A stretch of DNA of 64,000 nt, taken from Clostridia bacterium. Its GTDB lineage: Bacteria; Bacillota; Clostridia; Christensenellales; Aristaeellaceae. The stretch lies in assembly GCA_017448975.1 (NCBI GenBank), contig JAFSKN010000016.1, positions 102,482 through 166,481 on the forward strand. Reading direction: 5' to 3'. Positions within the stretch are counted from its first letter, which is position 1. Each line of letters opens with the position of its first letter. Made by a program: the position numbers and the translations under genes. The notes beneath the pieces are model-generated. The model did not search any database. It was given only the letters and a program-made list of their open reading frames with translations, and had not been told where the DNA came from. Shown here one piece after another: positions 58,603 through 64,000 of the stretch.

Positions 58603-61600
58603 ATGAAGCATATCCGTTTCCTGTTCTTCCTTGCCGTGATCCTGGCGCTGTCCTGCGTGCTGGCCGCCGCCATCGGGGAGGAGGCCATTGCGCTGACCCT
58701 GAACAATCGGGTGAATGCGTATACGGCTGAGGAAGGCGATCTTACGAAATTTACCTTCACGCCCGCGGAATCCGGCATGTACTCCTTCTGCTCCAGCGGC
58801 GATAAAAATATGCGGGGCTGGCTGTACAACAGCAACAACGATCAGCTTGCCAATGATTACGGTCACGCGCCTGACAACATGAACCTGTGTACCAGCTACT
58901 ATCTGAACGCCGGCGAGACGTATACCTATGAGGGCGGCGTCGCGTACGGAGAAACGGGCGCTTTTGAATTCTGGGTACAAAAGCCCGATCATTTTGTGGC
59001 GTGCGGGGATGAGTCCACCGTGATCGTTGATTACGGCAGTTCCGCAGAATTCAAAGTATACGCATACGATCCCAACGGCGTGCTGACCTACGAATGGAAG
59101 CAGGTGGCGCCGGAAGAAATGGCTCTGGAAGACGTTACCGGCGGCACTTTATCCATTGACGCGGTGACCGAGAATCAGGAATACAGCGTGACGGTGCGCG
59201 GCAGCCAGCCGACGGATTGGGAGATTCTGAATTTCAGGGTGTTTTATGATCCGCAGTTCACCGTGACGCGCCTGTGCGATTCCGATCAGACGGTTCATCC
59301 CGGCGGCTCCGCCACGATGTCTGTGGAGGGTACGTCCCTCTGGGGCAATACGGCCTGTTCCTGGTATTATTACGGTAAATCTACAGATTATCAATACCGC
59401 GAGGTGGAAGACGCAAACGGGACGGCGCTGACGGTTGATGACCTGCGGGAGAGCCGCTCGTATTATTGCAGCATTCATTTGCACGACGACAACTACAACA
59501 TAGGATTTTCTAAACAGATTTGGTTCTATCTGAACTGCGACAACGCGTTTTCCGTATCTGCCGAGCAGAATGAATATTCCGTTGAGCCCGGCGATTCCGT
59601 ATCCCTGCGCGTGGACGCCTCCTGCGCCGTTGGCGATCTGCATTTTGCCTGGTATTCCTCGCCCGAATATTACAGCGACGAAAGGGAACTGGTGGAGGGA
59701 GCGGACGACCCCGTTCTGGCCTTGGAGAATGTCACCCCCAGCAGCTACTATCGCCTGTACGTCACAGACGATTATCAGAACAGCTGGGACGCGCAATTCC
59801 ACGTTGTGGTCGAAAACGGTTTCCAGGTCTGGTCCGAAACGTATGATGACGAGATCTGCGCCGCGTCGGACGATGAAATCACGCTGAAGGCGGGCGGCCG
59901 GTGCAGGGACGGGGCGCTTTCCTATCAATGGTACAGGAGCGGGGAGCCGATCCCCGGCGCCACGGGCCCGGTTCTGGTCACCACAGACCATGTGACGGAA
60001 GAAAACACCTGGGTCGGCTTCACCTGCGTCATTTCTGACCAGTACGGCAATCGGGAAAAAATGTGGTATTCCGTTTACCTGGGCGAAGGTATTCTGGTGC
60101 GGCCCGTATCGAAATCGGATTTTGTGCTTCAGCCCGATGAAAACGCTGTGCTGAAGGCCTCCGCCCGCAGCTTTGACGGCGCGGCCATGACTTATGAATG
60201 GGCGTTTGACCAAAGCAGCATTTTTGAGGAGGAATGCTGGTGCGTCATTCCGGGCGCCGCATCCACGGCCCTGACCGTCAACGGCCAGGACGGCACGAGA
60301 AAATACCGTTTCCTGGCCCGAGACGGGAACGGAAATGAAGACTGCACGGAATTTGAAGTGGACGTGGACTCCGGCCTGGTTTTGGAAGGCTATGATTCCA
60401 GGGTGCCCGTGTTCCCCGATGAATCGGTCACGCTGCAGGTCTCCGCGTCGACGCTCTGCGGCCCCATCGCCTACCAGTGGTACAAAGACGAAACGCTCAT
60501 TCCCGGCGCCACCGACGCTTCCTATACTGTAACCGACGCCGAAAGCAGCATTGAATATGCCTGCATGCTGCGCGACCAATATGGCGTAAAATACGCCTGG
60601 TTCCGCACGGTGGCGGGCAGCCGGTTTACCGCCCAGGCTGTGGGCGATACCGATATCCTCTGCCGGGAAGGGGAGGAAGTGACCCTGGAGGTGGAAGCGC
60701 AAAACGCCTCCGGCCAAATCACCTATCAATGGTACAGGAACGATCAGTACTTGGATAACGCGAATGAAAGCAGCTTCTCCTTCACCGCCGCGGCAGGGGT
60801 CAATCATTACGCCTGCGAGGTCTGGGATGAAGGGGAATACGGCGGCTCCGCGCGGATCGTCTTTTATTGCAGAACGATGGAAATCCCCGCCATGACGGCG
60901 GGCGTGAATACGTCCATCACGGTTTCCAACGGAAAACGGGCCTATCTGTCCTTTACCCCCGACACAACGGGCGTTTACACCTTTACCGCCTCCGGCACTG
61001 CCCTGCGGAACACCTATCTGACGCTGTTTGACAGCGATTGGAACGAGATTGCCAGCAGAGGCATCGCTAACACCGGCAGCTATATGCGCCAGCGCCTGAC
61101 TGCGGGGGCTACTTATTATCTGGAATATAATCTTACTAATTCCAACAGCACCACCGGCAGCGTTTCCGTCGTTAAGTCCTCGGACCAGTACACCGGCGCG
61201 TTCACGCTGATGACCGGTCAAAGCTTCCTGTTCAGCGGGGAGGATCAGGAGTTCTATTATACCATCGAATCCGCCGTTTCCAGCAATCCTTCCGTCGCGT
61301 CCGTCAGCACCAAAACCATTACCGCCAAGTCTCCGGACACCACAACGGTGACGCTGCAATATGATAACGGATATTCAGCCGTATACACCGTTACGGTGGT
61401 TTCGCGCGGCAGCGTGGTCACTGTGCCCTCCGGCGTGTACGTCATCGAGGAAGGCACCTTCGAGGGTGATACCAGCCTGGTGATCGTGGATCTTGGCAAC
61501 GTAAACTATATCGGCAGCGGCGCTTTCAAAAACAGCAGCGTGCAGCAGGTGATCCTGAACAGCTGGAATGTGTACATCGCGCCCGACGCTTTCAGCGGCG

Positions 61601-61701
61601 CAAACCCCGTCATCATTACCAGATGCTATGAAGCCACCAGGTACGCCCTGAATCACGGCCTGGAATTCCTGTATCTGGAGGAGATCGGCGGCGACGGCTG
61701 A
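58603..61701 (+). CDS. Large secreted Ig-like repeat protein with C-terminal leucine-rich-like segment
   Basis: The 1032-residue protein has a signal peptide (FLFFLAVILALSCVLAAAIG). Two PPC-like beta domains are present (about 28-130 and again about 765-860: TPDTTGVYTFTASGTAL). Between them are five to seven Ig-like modules of 85-110 residues marked by W-Y pairs (LSYQWYRSGEPIPGATG; IAYQWYKDETLIPGATD; ITYQWYRNDQYLDNA). Near the end is a BspA-type LRR stretch (YVIEEGTFEGDTSLVIVDLG, then YIGSGAFKNSSVQQVIL). It has no LPXTG, SLH or late membrane anchor, so attachment is unknown. An adhesin or scaffold role is inference. ATG 58603 has AAAGGGGG upstream with 10-bp spacing. Confidence 0.85.
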   Translation: MKHIRFLFFLAVILALSCVLAAAIGEEAIALTLNNRVNAYTAEEGDLTKFTFTPAESGMYSFCSSGDKNMRGWLYNSNNDQLANDYGHAPDNMNLCTSYYLNAGETYTYEGGVAYGETGAFEFWVQKPDHFVACGDESTVIVDYGSSAEFKVYAYDPNGVLTYEWKQVAPEEMALEDVTGGTLSIDAVTENQEYSVTVRGSQPTDWEILNFRVFYDPQFTVTRLCDSDQTVHPGGSATMSVEGTSLWGNTACSWYYYGKSTDYQYREVEDANGTALTVDDLRESRSYYCSIHLHDDNYNIGFSKQIWFYLNCDNAFSVSAEQNEYSVEPGDSVSLRVDASCAVGDLHFAWYSSPEYYSDERELVEGADDPVLALENVTPSSYYRLYVTDDYQNSWDAQFHVVVENGFQVWSETYDDEICAASDDEITLKAGGRCRDGALSYQWYRSGEPIPGATGPVLVTTDHVTEENTWVGFTCVISDQYGNREKMWYSVYLGEGILVRPVSKSDFVLQPDENAVLKASARSFDGAAMTYEWAFDQSSIFEEECWCVIPGAASTALTVNGQDGTRKYRFLARDGNGNEDCTEFEVDVDSGLVLEGYDSRVPVFPDESVTLQVSASTLCGPIAYQWYKDETLIPGATDASYTVTDAESSIEYACMLRDQYGVKYAWFRTVAGSRFTAQAVGDTDILCREGEEVTLEVEAQNASGQITYQWYRNDQYLDNANESSFSFTAAAGVNHYACEVWDEGEYGGSARIVFYCRTMEIPAMTAGVNTSITVSNGKRAYLSFTPDTTGVYTFTASGTALRNTYLTLFDSDWNEIASRGIANTGSYMRQRLTAGATYYLEYNLTNSNSTTGSVSVVKSSDQYTGAFTLMTGQSFLFSGEDQEFYYTIESAVSSNPSVASVSTKTITAKSPDTTTVTLQYDNGYSAVYTVTVVSRGSVVTVPSGVYVIEEGTFEGDTSLVIVDLGNVNYIGSGAFKNSSVQQVILNSWNVYIAPDAFSGANPVIITRCYEATRYALNHGLEFLYLEEIGGDG

Positions 61702-61743
61702 TAAAACCAAAGAAAAAGGGGCTGTTGAGCAAGGCTCCATATG

Positions 61744-61790
61744 AAAGCAGGGCATTCTGCCGCGTGGGGCGGCGGGATGCCCTGCTTTTA
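61744..61790 (+). terminator. Terminator after the Ig-like repeat protein gene
   Basis: The perfect 12-bp stem AAAGCAGGGCAT/ATGCCCTGCTTT is followed by TTAG. A further outer pairing GGGCTGTT (near 61721) with AACAGCCC (near 61800) encloses it. Confidence 0.75.
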
Positions 61791-61832
61791 GAATCTTGAA
61801 ACAGCCCTGTCCGCCGCGTTTTCAATCGCCGC

Positions 61833-61861
61833 TTGCATTTAAGATAGGAAAATGCTATAAT
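61833..61861 (+). promoter_or_regulatory. Promoter of the CNNM/HlyC-type transporter gene
   Basis: TTGCAT (61833-61838), 17 bp, TATAAT (61856-61861). The -10 contains the ATG at 61860, ruling that ATG out as the translation start. Confidence 0.8.
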
Positions 61862-61892
61862 GCAATCACTTATCAAGCGGGAGGGAATTTTC

Positions 61893-63233
61893 TTGGAAGA
61901 CCCGATAGGCCGATGGTTTTTAGAAGTGCTGATACTCGGTCTTTGCGGCTTGCTGGCGCTGTGCCAGGCCGCGCTGACAAACGCAAATGAGGGAAAAATC
62001 CGCGCTGCCGCCTCGGAAGGGGATGGGAGGGCGAAAAAACTGCTGCCTTTTTTGGGCCAGCCGGAGCCGGTGATCGCCCTGCGGGGGCTGCGCACCCTGT
62101 GCCTGCTGCTGTTCGCCGCCTTGGGGATGGAGCTGTGCCAGGGGGCGGGGCTGCCTTTTGCGGGAGCGGCGGTAGTTTTCTGCCTGATCTTCGCGCTGCT
62201 GATCATGATTTTGTGTAAAATGACCCCGGAAAAGGTGGGGCGCAAACGGGCGGATCAAATCGCCCTGGCCCTGCGGCCCCTGATCGCCTTCGTCACCCGG
62301 CTGATGACGCCCTGCACCGTTCTGGAACGTTTGGCCGCCCGGAATTTAGCCCGGCTGTTCGGCGTCGATCCCCGCGATAAGGACGAGGAAGTGACGGAGG
62401 AGGAAATCCGCGCTTTGGTGGATATGGGCGGGGAAAACGGCGTGATCGAAAGCGACGAGCGGGAAATGATCAAGAACGTGTTCGATTTCGGCGACCTGAC
62501 CGCCGCCGACTGCATGACCCACCGCACCGACGTGACCGCGATTTGGATCGGCGACGATCAGGAAACCGTTCTGGAAACCATCAAGGAGAGCGGCCTTTCC
62601 CGATTCCCGGTGTATAAAGAGGATATCGACGATATCATCGGCGTGCTGTCCACCCGGGAATACCTGCTGAACATGAGCGATAAAAAACCGAAGCCCCTGC
62701 GGGCGCTGCTCCGCGATCCCTATTTCGTGCCGGAAACCGTGCCAACGGACGTGCTGCTGCGGAACATGCAGCACGTCAAAACCCATATCGCCATCGTGGT
62801 GGACGAGTACGGCGGCATGAGCGGCATCATCACCATGGAAGATTTGCTGGAAGAAATCGTGGGCAATATCTACGATGAGTTCGACCCGGCGGCGGAAAGC
62901 GAGATTCAGCCCCTGGGCGATGATACCTGGCGCGTCAACGGCGGGGTGGAACTGGAAGCGGTGGCCGAAGCCCTGAATATCACCCTGCCGGAGGACGAGG
63001 ATTACGATACCTTGGGCGGCCTGATTTTCAGCCGTTTTTCCACCATTCCCCAGGACGGCACCACGCCCAGCCTGACCCTTTACTGCACCGAAGACGGGGA
63101 AGCGCCGGAGGAAGGCAAAGCGGATCAGATCGAAATACAGGTGGAAACCATCCTGGACCGCCGGATCGAATGGGCCAAGGTGCGGGTGATCCGCGCCGGG
63201 ACAGAGGAAAAAAACGCGGACGCGGAAGCGTAA
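61893..63233 (+). CDS. CNNM/HlyC/CorC-family transporter with CBS domains, TTG start
   Basis: The 446-residue protein has an N-terminal membrane domain with three to four helices (WFLEVLILGLCGLLALCQAA onward). A linker with ENGVIESDEREMIKNVFDFG follows, the family hallmark. A CBS pair comes next (about 200-325: MTHRTDVTAIWIGDD, and AIVVDEYGGMSGIITMEDLL) and then a C-terminal CorC/HlyC domain (about 345-430). Members export Mg2+ or Co2+ or regulate ion flux; the old name hemolysin is misleading. The start is TTG 61893 with GGGAGGG 7 bp upstream, since the ATG at 61860 lies in the -10 box. It is monocistronic. Confidence 0.92.
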   Translation: MEDPIGRWFLEVLILGLCGLLALCQAALTNANEGKIRAAASEGDGRAKKLLPFLGQPEPVIALRGLRTLCLLLFAALGMELCQGAGLPFAGAAVVFCLIFALLIMILCKMTPEKVGRKRADQIALALRPLIAFVTRLMTPCTVLERLAARNLARLFGVDPRDKDEEVTEEEIRALVDMGGENGVIESDEREMIKNVFDFGDLTAADCMTHRTDVTAIWIGDDQETVLETIKESGLSRFPVYKEDIDDIIGVLSTREYLLNMSDKKPKPLRALLRDPYFVPETVPTDVLLRNMQHVKTHIAIVVDEYGGMSGIITMEDLLEEIVGNIYDEFDPAAESEIQPLGDDTWRVNGGVELEAVAEALNITLPEDEDYDTLGGLIFSRFSTIPQDGTTPSLTLYCTEDGEAPEEGKADQIEIQVETILDRRIEWAKVRVIRAGTEEKNADAEA

Positions 63234-63366
63234 AACAGGCGATACGGCCCCAATTACGCCCCCTTTCCGCGCTTTTGCAGGAAAAATGAAAAAAGGCCAG
63301 AATTAAGGAAGAAGATGGCAGGCTTTTTCGTTGAATAAGTATCAAAAATGCAAAGGATGAAGCGAT

Positions 63367-63861
63367 ATGTGGATTTGTCAGCGGTGTCAAACACAAAACC
63401 GGGAAGGCGTACAGGCATGCCTGGTATGCGGAACGAAACGGGTTACAGGGCGGTTCGCCTCCGCGCCCCAGCAGCAGACGGGCACGGTCACGCCGCCCCG
63501 TGTGACGGCGGCCGCCGCCGCAGCCCCGCAGATGAAGGAAGCGGTTCAGCCCGGCAATGCCCGGTCCGGCTATGAGCCGCCGGAAGCAAACGCGCGCGCG
63601 CCCCGCGCGGGCAGTGGAAAGAGAGGTGGGCTGGCACGGCTGGCCGGCGGCCTGCTGTGCGTGCTGCTGCCGGTATTGACGCTTGTGCTTTCCTGGCAGC
63701 AGAGGGAAACGCTGCTGCCCGTGCTTGCGCCTCTGTTTGCGGGCCAGGAAGCGCCGGATTGGCTCAACTGGACATGCTACGGCATCCTTTCCCTGGCCGC
63801 CGCGCTGGTGGCCCTGCTGCCGGGGCTGTGGACGCTGCTGCTGAACAGGAAAAGTAAGTGA
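63367..63861 (+). CDS. Zinc-ribbon membrane protein, function unknown
   Basis: The 164-residue protein begins with a RanBP2-type or zinc-ribbon finger, MWICQRCQTQNREGVQACLV plus CGTKR (Cys4). A low-complexity Ala/Pro/Gln linker (about 30-85) and two transmembrane helices (about 90-108 and 135-155) follow. No family with known function is recognised. ATG 63367 has AAAGGA 9 bp upstream. The gene stands alone; the 133 bp before it hold no other gene. A repeat element begins 2 bp after its stop, as it does after ppk1. Confidence 0.78.
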   Translation: MWICQRCQTQNREGVQACLVCGTKRVTGRFASAPQQQTGTVTPPRVTAAAAAAPQMKEAVQPGNARSGYEPPEANARAPRAGSGKRGGLARLAGGLLCVLLPVLTLVLSWQQRETLLPVLAPLFAGQEAPDWLNWTCYGILSLAAALVALLPGLWTLLLNRKSK

Positions 63862-63863
63862 AA

Positions 63864-64000
63864 GAACACTTTAAGTCACAAGGAAGCGAGGGCCTGTGCG
63901 GCCCTCGCGCACCTGCACCAGGAGGTTTCACCTCCTGGACCTCTTACCCGGAAGCCGCTTGAAAGGGAAAAGGAAGTTGGTTCCCGGTGATGCATGAAAG
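63864..64000. repeat. Left end of a second palindrome-rich element, cut by the window edge
   Basis: It begins GAACACTTTAAGTCA, identical to the element at 11245, followed by a hairpin GAGGGCC/GGCCCTC and another CCAGGAGG/CCTCCTGG at the same relative positions. The stem bases differ from the first copy but still pair. Confidence 0.75.

Noticed and set aside
59149-61359. 736-codon minus-strand open frame
   Set aside because: It is antisense to the secreted Ig-like protein, which has promoter, ribosome site and signal peptide; the antisense frame has none.

Overview
The window looks like a chromosome segment of a GC-rich, probably gut-dwelling Clostridia-class Bacillota. The evidence is the hrcA-grpE-dnaK order under a CIRCE operator, a SpoVB-like flippase, strong GGAGG ribosome sites, consensus vegetative promoters, carbohydrate ABC importers without their own ATPase, and a Clostridia-type mobilizable element. 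A finer placement (for example Christensenellales relatives) would be a guess. I saw no rRNA, tRNA or CRISPR array.

Layout. 1-3025: heat-shock operon hrcA-grpE-dnaK, running off the left edge. 3.1-7.9 kb: a small cysteine-peptidase-like protein, a decayed DUF5060 glycosidase, and a three-gene ABC-2/GldG exporter operon split by a repeat. 8.0-13.8 kb: a membrane metallophosphoesterase with altered metal ligands, polyphosphate kinase PPK1, a 443-bp palindromic repeat element and a GH127 arabinofuranosidase. 13.8-17.9 kb: an AT-rich MjaI-like restriction-modification pair whose methylase carries a nuclease-like tail, a SpoVB-like flippase and a Phd/PIN toxin-antitoxin pair. 18.0-25.7 kb: a MATE pump, a substrate-binding protein with a TM1266-type regulator behind a terminator-bearing leader, a VanW protein, an HD protein, an Rpn/PD-(D/E)XK remnant, a two-domain PPK2 enzyme and a YugP-like protease. 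25.8-27.1 kb: a graveyard of insertion sequences (truncated small gene, IS5-like tail, IS256 with a deleted active site).

27.4-47.3 kb is one co-directional glycan locus, probably for arabinose- or xylose-containing plant polymers. It has two ABC importers (two binding proteins, four permeases, no ATPase), an NHL/TPR/Yip1 membrane protein, a DUF5696 protein, a secreted GH43, an ArsR-type regulator, a GH2 and a cytoplasmic GH43. The arrangement suggests that polymer is cut outside, oligomers are imported, and cutting is finished inside.

48.3-55.6 kb is an integrative mobilizable element: sigma-like gene, DUF6076 gene, DUF3847 gene, a candidate oriT with a MOBQ-like nick motif, a MobA/MobL relaxase whose natural start codon appears to be ATC, a Cys-rich VLP protein and a large serine recombinase. 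55.7-64 kb returns to chromosome: prfC, a GNAT/Eis-like acetyltransferase, a secreted Ig-like repeat protein, a CNNM/HlyC transporter with a TTG start and a zinc-ribbon membrane protein. A family of intergenic elements with CTTTAAGTCA-type ends recurs through the window and ends it.
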